Positions 50,089 through 57,961 of a stretch of DNA of 64,000 nucleotides are shown here, piece by piece. The stretch lies in contig JABFGK010000001.1 in the NCBI GenBank assembly GCA_013112555.1, forward strand, positions 1 to 64,000, in the 5' to 3' direction. The notes beneath the pieces are model-generated. The model ran no database searches. It had not been told where the DNA came from and saw nothing but the letters and a program-made list of their open reading frames with translations. The position numbers and the translations under genes were made by a program. Origin of the DNA: Planctomycetota bacterium (lineage in GTDB: Bacteria > Planctomycetota > Phycisphaerae > Phycisphaerales > UBA5793). How positions within the stretch are numbered: position 1 is the stretch's first letter; each line of letters opens with the position of its first letter.

Positions 50089-51216
50089 TTAGTTTCCGAA
50101 GAGGTCACGTTCGGGGAACATGCCGTTGTCTTCGAAGTATGTCAAGGCATCGTCCACGGAGTCGAATATCTTGGTGGCCGTTTCCGTGATAAAGGGGGAG
50201 GGCGTCTTGGCCGGCTTCCAGACGACATACACCTCTTTGGTGTGCTCGAACGCATGCTGCAACTCGCGCTCGACTCCAGATGACAAAGATGGTATTCCGC
50301 CGGGCAACTCCGGAATGTAGGAGCAGATCATGTCGGACTGGTCAATCAGTTTGAAGTCGCGCATGTAGATTTGGCCGTCGACGTCGCCGGCGATGTCCAG
50401 AATCTCCCGAACGGCCACTCGGATCGGCTTCTCGCTTACGGGTCGGCCGCCGAACAGGTGCGGGGCGACTTCGATGAAGTCCTTGCCGTCGCGCGCGGCT
50501 GCCAGGCCGTTTTCAAGCAGGAGTTTTTCGTCGACATCACCCGGATCGAATGTGATAAAGTGTTTTGCCAACTCATTTCGGAAGCCGTCGATCTCAGCCA
50601 GCACCTCGGGCATGTCCATGACGTGGCTCATGGGGAAACTCGGGTAGACCTTGCGCATGTCGGGTCGAGTCACGAGCCGCATGCAGGTCTCGACGGTGTC
50701 CTTATGCCGGCCGCGGGCCACGATGTAGAAACTGTGCGGGCAGCCGAGTGCCTGGGCGAGCAGTTCGGTCGCCAGGATTTCCTCTTCACGCCAGACCATG
50801 CAGTCCTTGAGTGTGGCATCAATCACATGCTCGGAGTGCAGTCGATGGTGTACAACCTCGATGTTGTCAACGAGGCAGATGCACATGTCAGGACCGAGTT
50901 GCTTCATCTGGTCGAAGTCAAACGCACTGAACAAGCCGTGTCGCCAGCGAAAGGTGGCGTGCGTGTTGACGATCAGATTGCGCTGATCCTTTGTGTTGCT
51001 GATAATGTCTTTGATGGCTGCACGGCGTAACGAATGTAGGCGCGACAGCGGGAGGTCGAGGATTCGGCCGGGGCTGATATCGGGGCCTTCGTCGTACATC
51101 ATGTCCCCGACATGATACAGATCGATGTTCGTGCCCTGTTCCCCTGCCTGTTTTTTGACGGCCTCGAGGTATGACTTCTTATCCATACCGACCTGGCCGG
51201 TTACGACTGCTCGCAT
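50089..51216 (-). CDS. P-loop (adenylate-kinase-like) protein with nucleoside deoxyribosyltransferase-like C-terminal domain
   Basis: 375 residues from the ATG at 51216 with GGAGATG just upstream. It starts MRAVVTGQVGMDKKSYLEAV, where GQVGMDKKS is a Walker A-like loop, as in archaeal-type adenylate kinases. Middle: LRRAAIKDIISNTKDQRNLI and FRWRHGLFSAFDFDQMKQLG, then CICLVDNIEVVHHRL. The last about 110 residues change style: KLIDQSDMICSYIPELPGGI, SSGVERELQHAFEHTKEVYV and KTPSPFI, the pattern of nucleoside 2-deoxyribosyltransferases (D, then GVxxE). The protein may sense or modify a nucleotide. The ribulose-phosphate epimerase gene precedes it on the same strand. Confidence 0.6.
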   Translation of the reverse strand: MRAVVTGQVGMDKKSYLEAVKKQAGEQGTNIDLYHVGDMMYDEGPDISPGRILDLPLSRLHSLRRAAIKDIISNTKDQRNLIVNTHATFRWRHGLFSAFDFDQMKQLGPDMCICLVDNIEVVHHRLHSEHVIDATLKDCMVWREEEILATELLAQALGCPHSFYIVARGRHKDTVETCMRLVTRPDMRKVYPSFPMSHVMDMPEVLAEIDGFRNELAKHFITFDPGDVDEKLLLENGLAAARDGKDFIEVAPHLFGGRPVSEKPIRVAVREILDIAGDVDGQIYMRDFKLIDQSDMICSYIPELPGGIPSLSSGVERELQHAFEHTKEVYVVWKPAKTPSPFITETATKIFDSVDDALTYFEDNGMFPERDLFGN

Positions 51217-51314
51217 TATTGCATCTCCTTCCGCATCACCGTTTGAGTCTCCCCCCACCCCGCCGTGAAGCAGCAGGCTTCAGGCCGTTGCCGGCATTGT
51301 CGATGTCCCACACA

Positions 51315-52016
51315 TCAACATCCCCGCAGTTGCTCAATGGCTGCTCGATAATCCGTGCTCTTGAATACAGCCGACGCGGCTGCGAGAATATCAAACCCGG
51401 CCTCCCGGCAGGCGGCTGCCGTCGTCCCGTTGACGCCCCCGTCAATCTCGAGCCGTTGATCGGCCCGCAGCAGCGGCTTTATCTGGCCGGCTTTGTCCAG
51501 CACTTCCGCGATAAACGACTGGCCGGAGTACCCCGGGTTGACGCTCATCACGAGGATCATGTCGAAGGCGGTGACGAGATCGAGAAAGGCAGGCGACACG
51601 TCGGTGGGCGGGTTGATGGCCAGCCCGGCGGTCATGCCGTGTTCGTGAATGGTCGCGACCAGTTGCAGGGGGTCGAAGGCGATGGGTGCCTCGGTAGGCC
51701 AGGCTGCCTCGATATGAAATGTGAAGTGGTCGGCCCCGGCTTTGGCAAAGGGCTCGACGAAGCGCTCGGGATCGCTGACCATGAGATGGACATCAAGGAA
51801 GGCGTCGGGGCAGTGGTGCCTGACGGCCCAGCAGAGGTCTGGTCCCATGGTGAGGTTGGGGACAAAATGGCCGTCCATGACGTCCAGATGGAGCATATCG
51901 GCCCCTGCCTGGAGGACGGCCGTCGATTCGTCAGCGAGTTTCCCGAAATCGGCAGACAGAATCGAGGCTGAAATCTGGGTGCTTTTTGCCGGTGATGTGA
52001 TCGGATGAGCAGTCAT
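51315..52016 (-). CDS. rpe: ribulose-phosphate 3-epimerase
   Basis: Interconverts ribulose-5-phosphate and xylulose-5-phosphate in the pentose phosphate path. About 233 residues from the ATG at 52016; the open frame to 52139 is upstream sequence. Barrel motifs: ISASILSADFGKLADE, MLHLDVMDGHFVPNLTMGP (catalytic D and metal His), DVHLMVSDPERFVEPF, LVMSVNPGYSGQSFI, and LEIDGGVNGTTA with the second catalytic D and the phosphate site. The usual length of about 220-230. It could supply sedoheptulose-7-phosphate for the heptose genes at 7-9 kb. Confidence 0.96.
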   Translation of the reverse strand: MTAHPITSPAKSTQISASILSADFGKLADESTAVLQAGADMLHLDVMDGHFVPNLTMGPDLCWAVRHHCPDAFLDVHLMVSDPERFVEPFAKAGADHFTFHIEAAWPTEAPIAFDPLQLVATIHEHGMTAGLAINPPTDVSPAFLDLVTAFDMILVMSVNPGYSGQSFIAEVLDKAGQIKPLLRADQRLEIDGGVNGTTAAACREAGFDILAAASAVFKSTDYRAAIEQLRGC

Positions 52017-52152
52017 TGGGCCAATGATAGCCGGTTGTTGTGGGCTGGGAGGGGATGGCAGTCGACCTTTGGGTGGGGACGACCTATCCTGAGTGCCGAT
52101 TGGCAGGGTATGGCCGTCAGGTATCCCTGCTGCTGACAATCGAGACTTCCGC

Positions 52153-52226
52153 CGGGGTGTAGCTCAGCTTGGTAGAGCGCTGTGTTCGGGACGCAGAGGC
52201 CGCAGGTTCAAGTCCTGTCACCCCGA
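52153..52226 (+). tRNA. tRNA-Pro(CGG)
   Basis: 74 bases with a full cloverleaf. The acceptor CGGGGTG pairs with CACCCCG; D-arm GCTCAGCTTGGTAGAGC; anticodon stem CTGTG/CGCAG (one G-T pair) with loop TTCGGGA, anticodon CGG (codon CCG); T-arm CAGG-TTCAAGT-CCTG. The C1:G72 pair is usual for bacterial proline tRNA. No CCA is encoded. Confidence 0.95.
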
Positions 52227-52228
52227 TT

Positions 52229-52260
52229 GAAAAACCGCCGTTCCTACGGCGGTTTTTTCA
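52229..52260 (+). terminator. intrinsic terminator after tRNA-Pro
   Basis: AAAAACCGCCG and CGGCGGTTTTTT pair around a short loop and end in a T run, three bases after the tRNA. Confidence 0.9.
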
Positions 52261-52400
52261 ATAGAGCAGGAGAGGATTAGAGCAGGAGAGCAGGAGGAAG
52301 AGGGAAAGTGTACAGGTCGTATCGTGCTGTCAGAGTCTGGAGCACCTGACTCTCCTGCGGTCTCCTGTTCTCCTGATCTACTGCTCTTGGTCTGCTGGGA
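52261..52400. repeat. AGCAGGAGA-type repeats flanking the four-helix-bundle gene
   Basis: 52263-52300 holds AGAGCAGGAGAGGATTAGAG followed by two more AGCAGGAG units. 52350-52400 holds the opposite sense (CTCTCCTGC, CTCCTGTTCTCCTG, CTGCTCTTGG). The two blocks can pair into a long imperfect hairpin of about 130 bases. This purine/pyrimidine repeat context is unlike the rest of the window. Confidence 0.6.
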
Positions 52401-52410
52401 GATCAGGATC

Positions 52411-52773
52411 ATGGCCTTCATGTTCGAGAATCTCAAGGTGTACGATCGGTCGCTGGACTTCGCCGACCGAGTCATCACAATCACGAAGGATGCACCCCGA
52501 GGATTTCGCTTCCTGACGGACCAGTTGAATCGGGCAGCGTTGTCTGTCCCGCTGAATCTCGCCGAAGGGAACGGTCGGTTCACAAAGGCAGATCGTCGGA
52601 ACTTCTTCACAATTGCGCGCGGCTCAGTACAGGAATGTGTGCCGTTACTTGAACTTGCACGACGTCATGAGTTGATTGCAGATGACGAGCATCTGGCGAT
52701 TCGGACAGAACTGGAGGAGATCGCGCGCATGATCTCCGGCCTCATCAATGGGCTGGAGAAGCAGAGGGTGTGA
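52411..52773 (+). CDS. four-helix bundle protein (23S rRNA-intervening-sequence protein family)
   Basis: 120 residues from the ATG at 52411. MFENLKVYDRSLDFADRVI, FLTDQLNRAALSVPLNLAEG (the family's central motif) and NFFTIARGSVQECVPLLELA match the family named after ORFs inside 23S rRNA intervening sequences, which is also related to the Avd accessory protein of diversity-generating retroelements. It forms a small pentameric helical bundle that may bind nucleic acid. It is not in an rRNA gene here, and no reverse transcriptase is nearby. Repeats on its 5' side may be part of the same mobile unit. Confidence 0.88.
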   Translation: MAFMFENLKVYDRSLDFADRVITITKDAPRGFRFLTDQLNRAALSVPLNLAEGNGRFTKADRRNFFTIARGSVQECVPLLELARRHELIADDEHLAIRTELEEIARMISGLINGLEKQRV

Positions 52774-52958
52774 GGGGAGGCAGGGTCGAAGGCGGGTCGT
52801 GGCAGCCGGTATACTGATGTTCAGCCGGGCGTGTTTCAGCGGCCTGGGATGGTCGTGGTGGCTGTTTCGCACCATTGTGCATCACGACGCGGTCGGCCAG
52901 GTTCAACCCCGGTGATCAGTGACTGGCCGGCCATATTGACGAGAATGCGGCTGCTCTC

Positions 52959-53288
52959 ATGGATTCAAAGAAGAAACAGATTTTGGATCGCATTATGCAC
53001 CTTGAAGAAGGAATTGACAAGGCATGACAGTATCTTGAGACCGGTACGCATGCGCACTGGCATGGGTTTCGAGCACACTTTGTCAACAAAGAAAGGGATG
53101 GAGCGGTCGTGCCGCTGCACAAGGATTGGATCAGGAATGTATTCCTGCCAAGACGCGAAAAGGCAGTCAGGGAGGAATACGCCAGATTGGACCGGTTGAG
53201 TTTGGATGTAACTCATGACGACAGTCCTGATAAAGTTGTTGACCAGATTGAATGCTGTCAGGACTCGGGACTCGTCCTGACCTACTGA
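52959..53288 (+). pseudogene. small protein gene with in-frame TGA
   Basis: ATG at 52959 opens MDSKKKQILDRIMHLEEGID, then TGA at 53025-53027, and the same frame continues QYLETGTHAHWHGFRAHFVN, KERDGAVVPLHKDWIRNVFL, to a TGA at 53286-53288. The continuity and protein-like sequence on both sides of the stop suggest a gene of about 109 codons with a single-base change (for example from CGA). No family is recognised. Its 3' end abuts the IS3 element, so it may be trimmed. A real stop or a base error are both possible. Confidence 0.55.
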
Positions 53289-54252
53289 CTGTGCTCGGGG
53301 ATTCCACTAAATGCCGCCCCAGATGAGGGCTGCGGAGCGAAGCGGAGCAGGCCTCATCTGGGAACGACACCCAGAGCATCCCCATCGCCATCCTCGAGCT
53401 TTCACCCTTCGTCATCATCGCCACCTCGTATCTGGCCTCCGGGGCCGGGGGTCGATACCCCAGCGCTGAATGCGGCCTTACCGTGTTATAGTGGATTCGC
53501 CACCGTTCCACCAGTACTTTTGCCTCCCTCAGCGTGTAAAAGATCTCGCCGTTCAGCAGCTCATTTCGCAGCTTCCCGTTGAACGACTCCACATACCCGT
53601 TCTCCCACGGGCTTCCCGGCTCAATGAACAGCGTCTTCACACCCATCTTCACCAGCCACTCCCGCACCACCTTCGAGGTAAATTCGGGACCGTTATCGGA
53701 ACGAATGTGATCCGGAACGCCCCGCGTCGCGAACAGCCAGGCCAACCGCTCCAGCACATCATCCGACTTCAGCTTCCTGGCCACGTCAATCGCCAGGCAC
53801 TCCCGCGTATATTCATCCACCAGTGTCAGCATCCGGAACGGGCAGCCCTCATGCGTGCGGGCCGTCACGAAGTCATAGGCCCACACATGGTCCTTGTACT
53901 GCGGCCGCAACCGAATACATGACCCGTCATTCAGCCATAGACGGCCTCTTTTCGGCTGCTTTGCAGGCACTTTCAACCCCTGCTGCCGCCAGATTCGTTC
54001 GGCGCGTTTGTGGTTCACGCACCAGTCCTCGTTTCTCAGCAGCCCGGTGATCATCGGGGTTCCATACCGGCCGTACACACACGCCAGTTCCACGATCCGC
54101 TGTGTCAACGGTTCCTCGTCGTCACGCACTCTCGGCAGGTACCGCTGCGTCATGCGTGACTGGCCCAGCACGCGACAGGCCTGCCGCTCGGAGACGTCCA
54201 GACTGTCAATCACCCGATCGACGGCCTCGCGTTTCCGCTGCGGGCTCGTCAA
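53167..54252 (-). CDS. IS3-family transposase OrfB
   Basis: 361 codons. N-terminal HTH_21-like part (SDLDVSERQACRVLGQSRMT-type helix), then the DDE integrase core: YDFVTARTHEGCPFRMLTLV, DHIRSDNGPEFTSKVVREWL, and ENGYVESFNGKLRNELLNGE with the last E, ending in YNTVRPHSALGYRPPAPEAR. The conserved protein should stop soon after, but the frame runs on past the element tip into the neighbouring small gene to 53167, so the last about 40 codons are probably host sequence. It overlaps orfA by four bases, the usual set-up for programmed frameshifting. Confidence 0.9.
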   Translation of the reverse strand: MTSPQRKREAVDRVIDSLDVSERQACRVLGQSRMTQRYLPRVRDDEEPLTQRIVELACVYGRYGTPMITGLLRNEDWCVNHKRAERIWRQQGLKVPAKQPKRGRLWLNDGSCIRLRPQYKDHVWAYDFVTARTHEGCPFRMLTLVDEYTRECLAIDVARKLKSDDVLERLAWLFATRGVPDHIRSDNGPEFTSKVVREWLVKMGVKTLFIEPGSPWENGYVESFNGKLRNELLNGEIFYTLREAKVLVERWRIHYNTVRPHSALGYRPPAPEARYEVAMMTKGESSRMAMGMLWVSFPDEACSASLRSPHLGRHLVESPSTVSRSGRVPSPDSIQSGQQLYQDCRHELHPNSTGPIWRIPP

Positions 54253-54599
54253 TTTCCCCGGCAGGCCTCCGTCAGGATCGCCTTGTCCAGCGCCAGATCC
54301 GCCACCAGCCTCTTGGGCCGGGCGTTCTCACGTTCCAGTTCCTTCATCCGCTTGGCCTGGTCGGTCTTGAGACCGCCGTATTCCTTCCGCCAGCGGTAGT
54401 ACGTCTGGTCGGTCACCCCGATCTGCCGGCACACCTGGGCCACCGTCTGACCCTGCGCGATCAGCACCTCCGCCTGCCGCAGCTTGTTGACGATCTGCTC
54501 GGCCGTGAACCGCTTCCGCGCCCCACTGGTTCCCCCTCCGCCACTACCGCTGCTGGGTCCACCACTCTGACTCATGACCCTGTCCTCCGTGGGTTATTG
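53289..54599 (-). mobile_element. IS3-family insertion sequence
   Basis: Two overlapping transposase frames (orfA, orfB) on the minus strand, about 1.3 kb. The exact ends are not clear: TGAC near 53287 and GTCA near 54599 are candidate tips. Near the 3' end of orfB lies a hairpin, CCCAGATGAGG (53318-53328) with CCTCATCTGGG (53352-53362). It abuts the IS256 element. Confidence 0.75.
54249..54575 (-). CDS. IS3-family transposase OrfA
   Basis: 108 residues: a Ser/Gly-rich start, then the HTH_Tnp_1 helix-turn-helix RFTAEQIVNKLRQAEVLIAQ and VCRQIGVTDQTYYRWRKEYG, then a leucine-zipper-like stretch MKELERENARPKRLVADLAL. It binds the terminal repeats and gives the N-terminal part of the OrfAB fusion. 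Confidence 0.92.
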   Translation of the reverse strand: MSQSGGPSSGSGGGGTSGARKRFTAEQIVNKLRQAEVLIAQGQTVAQVCRQIGVTDQTYYRWRKEYGGLKTDQAKRMKELERENARPKRLVADLALDKAILTEACRGN

Positions 54600-56028
54600 T
54601 CAAGAGTTGTGTATCGAGAGTGCATGAATGACATGATCAATCAGGCGGCGACCTCCGTGGGTTTGATTCCGTCGGCGAACACGACGCCAGCGATCACATC
54701 GGGGATGAGGGCGGGACCGTTCAACGCCCGCCAGCGCTTCGAGGCGCTCTGCATCAACTTGAACACCATCGTCAGGCACGCCCGACGGCTCCCGTTGCCC
54801 TTCGTGCGTCGGTGTCTCAGCCGCACGGTCGCGAACACGCTCTCGATCGGGTTCGTCGTGCGAAGGTGGATCCAGTGCTCAGCCGGGAAGTCGTAGAATG
54901 TTAATAACTGATCGCGATCCTTCGCCAGGCAGGCCGTCGCCTTCGGGTACTTCGCTTCGTAGGTCGACAGGAACAGGTCGAACGCCTGCTCCGCCTCCCG
55001 CTTCGTCGCGGCCATGTAAATCTCGTGCAGCATCCGCTTGGCCTGCGGCTGCACCCGTTTGGGAAGGCAGTCCAGCACGTTGGCCGTCTTGTGCACCCAG
55101 CAGCGCTGGCTGCGCGTCGTACCGAACACCTGCGGCAACGCCTTCCAGAAGCCCAGGGCCCCGTCGCCGGTCGCCAGTTTCGGGTCGATCTCCAGCCCGC
55201 GCGACTTCAGATCCAGCAACAGCGTCTTCCATGACTGTTCACTCTCGCGATAGCCGTCGGTCACCGCAATCAGTTCCTTCTTCCCTTCCGGCGTGGCTCC
55301 CATCAGCACGAGTATGCACTGCCGATCTTCCTCCAGCCGGATATTAAAATGCACGCCGTCGGCCCAGACGTACACATACTGTTTGTCAGTCAATGAGCGC
55401 TTCGACCACGTGTGATGTTCCTCCTGCCACGACTCGAGCAGGCGGGTGATGGTGGCCGCCGACAGGCCGGCCGCCTGCGATCCGACCAGAGCCTGCAACG
55501 CTTCACCGAAGTCGCCGGTGGAGATCCCCTTCAGATACAGCCAGGGGATGAGTTCCTCGATCGCCTTGCTCTTGCGCAGGTAAGGAGGCAGGATCGCCGA
55601 GGTAAACTGCTCGGCCTGGCCCGCCGGTCGGCGATCCCGCACCCGCGGCTGTCTGACCGTCATCGGCCCGACCTGGGTCACGAGCGTGCGTTCCGGCAGA
55701 TGGCCGTTGCGGACCACGTGCCGGTGGCCGGTCCGTTCGTCGACCAGATGAGCACGGGCCTCGATCCAGGTCGCCACCTCGGCCTCGACGGCCTCGGCCA
55801 GCAGCCGCTGAGCCCCCTGACGCAGAATGTCGCCCAGCACGTCGCAACTGCTGGTGGGGGCGGAAGCGGGGCCGGTGGTGATTGGAAATGGCAGTGAACC
55901 GGTCATAGTCTCTGTCATGGTGGTGTACTCCTGGCCCGCGTGGGCCGCTGGGGGGTTTGCAGCAGCAACTACAACAAACCCAGAGTACGCCGCCTTTTTC
56001 ATTCACGCCTCCATCCACAACTTTTGGT
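54600..56028 (-). mobile_element. IS256-family insertion sequence
   Basis: About 1.43 kb, with imperfect inverted ends. Left: CAAGAGTTGTGTATCGAGAG starting at 54601. Right (minus strand): CAAAAGTTGTGGATGGAGGC read from about 56026. GGTTAT occurs just outside or at both tips (54592-54597 and 56026-56031) and may be part of a target duplication. It carries one transposase gene. Confidence 0.75.
54641..55918 (-). CDS. IS256-family (Mutator-type) transposase
   Basis: About 425 residues from the ATG at 55918; the frame is open to 56002 but that part is the element's end. Seen: VGPMTVRQPRVRDRR, YLRKSKAIEELIPWLYLKGI, then the DDE core with VYVWADGVHFNIRLEEDRQC (first D), LATGDGALGFWKALPQVFGT (second D), HKTANVLDCLPKRVQP, and TTNPIESVFATVRLRHRRTK (E). 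C-terminus intact (LMQSASKRWRALNGP). The protein looks complete, so the element could be active. Confidence 0.95.
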   Translation of the reverse strand: MTETMTGSLPFPITTGPASAPTSSCDVLGDILRQGAQRLLAEAVEAEVATWIEARAHLVDERTGHRHVVRNGHLPERTLVTQVGPMTVRQPRVRDRRPAGQAEQFTSAILPPYLRKSKAIEELIPWLYLKGISTGDFGEALQALVGSQAAGLSAATITRLLESWQEEHHTWSKRSLTDKQYVYVWADGVHFNIRLEEDRQCILVLMGATPEGKKELIAVTDGYRESEQSWKTLLLDLKSRGLEIDPKLATGDGALGFWKALPQVFGTTRSQRCWVHKTANVLDCLPKRVQPQAKRMLHEIYMAATKREAEQAFDLFLSTYEAKYPKATACLAKDRDQLLTFYDFPAEHWIHLRTTNPIESVFATVRLRHRRTKGNGSRRACLTMVFKLMQSASKRWRALNGPALIPDVIAGVVFADGIKPTEVAA

Positions 56029-56097
56029 TATATCCCGTCCTCCGTCTGCCTGTTGTTCTCGATCCAGATCCTTGCCAGAGTACCACTCTAGGACCGA

Positions 56098-57759
56098 TCA
56101 ATTCTGGGAGGAAAGGTCATTCGGAACTCCCGGATCGGATAGCACAGAAGCAACGTCATAGACGAGTAGTGCCTGCCCGTTTGCAGTGTAGACGCTGACT
56201 ACGATCCATTCACTTGAAGCGTCCATAATTGCGTCATAGACCATGTAGGTGTTGGTTTTAAGGCGGACAACATACTGTTCATTAAATAGGTCATAGATTA
56301 GTAATGGTGAAACCTGCTCCTGCCTCTCTCGGACAATTAAATAGAGAGCATCACTCGACATAGTCATACACGAATCAATAACGGGGGGCGTGCGTATGCA
56401 GCTCACTCGATGCATTGCCGCAAGGTCCCAGACCTCAGTTGCTCCAAGGGAGGTACTGGCGCACAGTAGCAATTGGGAATTGGGCACGACTGGTGAGGAA
56501 TACCACTGCCCAATTGATGGCTGGATAGGAGAGGGATGTGTGGTTGATGTTGCATTGCGGTACTGTATCGTCGGGCTGGCGGCCTTTGATTGCTGATACG
56601 GGAATAAGTATTCGAGGAGATACTTATCATCCGCAAATGCGAAGACTCTGTGTCTCCCGAACGGAATTGGACTGCCTCGCTCGTCTCTGGGAAGGCGGCG
56701 CAGTTGCTTCGTGTTCATATCGAGGGCAGAAACGCTGCCGAGCGTATCCATGCAATACACAGTGGCAGGATTACTTGTGGGGGCGATTGCACTCAAGAAG
56801 CAGTTTCTGCCTCCCCAACGCTCAACAGTGCCCCAAGAGACTTCGTCGTGTACCTCCAGAACGCCACAGGTATAAAGGTCGATGCGTGTTACTGAGTTGA
56901 ATGTTCGGTAGTATGCGTAACGGCTGTCGGGTCCGATAGAAAGCACCTCAATCAAGTCCAAGGGGCCATTTACCTTCGGAGTGTGCGCCTTCCAGAATGT
57001 TCGGAAGACTTGACCAGTATCTGGACTAACTTCAACCAAGTGAGTGATGCAGGTGCTGTGCGCACTCAACCATTTGTAATCCATGCGAGCGGCCCAGTCA
57101 TATAGAGCCGGTGACGACCAGCACAGCGCGTTTGAGACGGTACCGATCCGCGGGAACATCCATGGGAATCGTCGACATCCGACTTGGATGAAGATGATCA
57201 GAAGGATTGAGCTCGCAAACCACATAATCGGACGCACACGCATATTCTTGCCGCAGACCTTTTTCTTCCCAGAGACATGCGCTCCGCATTCAGGGCAACG
57301 ATGACTGTCACACCCTGTCAGCCGGTAGTCGCACTCTCTGCAGTGTGGCTCGCCAATTCCCGTCCAAGGCTTTATTTTGCGCTTTCGCATGTAAATGGAA
57401 GCGCCGATGCCGAGCAGGAGAAGGCAAACGACCTCAGGCCAGCAGTAGACGAGTAATGACCAGAGGTTCACCCCGCGAACACCAATCAGGTTGACTATGC
57501 TGTCGCCGTTAGGCCCAAGCGCAATATCTCCTATCACAGTATCTCCTGGATAGGTGATGATACTGGTTGGCTCCACTAGCGGTAGATCGCCGGGATTACC
57601 AGCTTCTGCGTGGTTCTCTTGTGCTACGTCTGGAGCTTCCAGCTGAAACTGGTCATATACATTGACTTGTGAATACGCCGGTAGACAGAGGCAACACAGC
57701 ACTTCGACCGCAGCAAACGCGAGTAGCAAGTTCAGTCGCAGTTGAAGAAGCTGAGCCAT
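56098..57759 (-). CDS. membrane protein with planctomycete zinc ribbon and beta-propeller-like C-terminus
   Basis: About 553 residues from the ATG at 57759 (the frame reaches 57792 with a TTG). An N-terminal signal peptide or helix (LLQLRLNLLLAFAAVEVLCC) and one membrane helix (LVYCWPEVVCLLLLGIGASI) are followed by the ribbon CRECDYRLTGCDSHRCPECG and a further helix (IMWFASSILLIIFIQVGC). The rest carries repeated blade-like pieces (DPASVYCMDTLGSVSALD type, LDLIEVLSIGPDSRYAYYR, LLLCASTSLGATEVWDLAAM). GC content is lower than in the flanking core genes. Function unknown. It lies downstream of the RHS fragment, with only a short frame between. Confidence 0.6.
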   Translation of the reverse strand: MAQLLQLRLNLLLAFAAVEVLCCLCLPAYSQVNVYDQFQLEAPDVAQENHAEAGNPGDLPLVEPTSIITYPGDTVIGDIALGPNGDSIVNLIGVRGVNLWSLLVYCWPEVVCLLLLGIGASIYMRKRKIKPWTGIGEPHCRECDYRLTGCDSHRCPECGAHVSGKKKVCGKNMRVRPIMWFASSILLIIFIQVGCRRFPWMFPRIGTVSNALCWSSPALYDWAARMDYKWLSAHSTCITHLVEVSPDTGQVFRTFWKAHTPKVNGPLDLIEVLSIGPDSRYAYYRTFNSVTRIDLYTCGVLEVHDEVSWGTVERWGGRNCFLSAIAPTSNPATVYCMDTLGSVSALDMNTKQLRRLPRDERGSPIPFGRHRVFAFADDKYLLEYLFPYQQSKAASPTIQYRNATSTTHPSPIQPSIGQWYSSPVVPNSQLLLCASTSLGATEVWDLAAMHRVSCIRTPPVIDSCMTMSSDALYLIVRERQEQVSPLLIYDLFNEQYVVRLKTNTYMVYDAIMDASSEWIVVSVYTANGQALLVYDVASVLSDPGVPNDLSSQN

Positions 57760-57961
57760 TGGGATTGGTCTGTCTATGCGTTGGGCGCTCAAGGCTAGCG
57801 CTATCGTGTACGTTTACTACGTATGTCGCTTGCATGAGGACGCCAGACCCTTCATCTGGACCGCCGACACCGTTACCTTCCTCGGCAAGACCACTCCGAA
57901 ATGTCTTGCGGTTAGCCAAAAGCCAGGTTACCAGCAAAACTAGGTAGAATATGCCTTTCAT
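57653..57961 (-). CDS. possible small membrane protein coupled to the RHS gene
   Basis: The RHS stop TGA and the ATG of this frame share bases (TGATG at 57959-57963), the layout of translational coupling. The 102-codon frame starts MKGIFYLVLLVTWLLANRKT, an N-terminal helix, but its last 35 codons overlap the next gene out of frame and look non-coding. It could be a short membrane peptide, a frameshifted start of the next gene, or chance. By position it would fit an immunity protein for an RHS tip, but nothing in its sequence shows that. Confidence 0.3.
   Translation of the reverse strand: MKGIFYLVLLVTWLLANRKTFRSGLAEEGNGVGGPDEGSGVLMQATYVVNVHDSASLERPTHRQTNPNGSASSTATELATRVCCGRSAVLPLSTGVFTSQCI

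Noticed and set aside
52411-52773. Diversity-generating retroelement, because the four-helix-bundle protein resembles Avd
   Set aside because: No reverse transcriptase, template repeat or variable repeat is seen in the window.
53823-54896. Plus-strand frames across the IS3 and IS256 elements
   Set aside because: Shadow frames of the two transposases.
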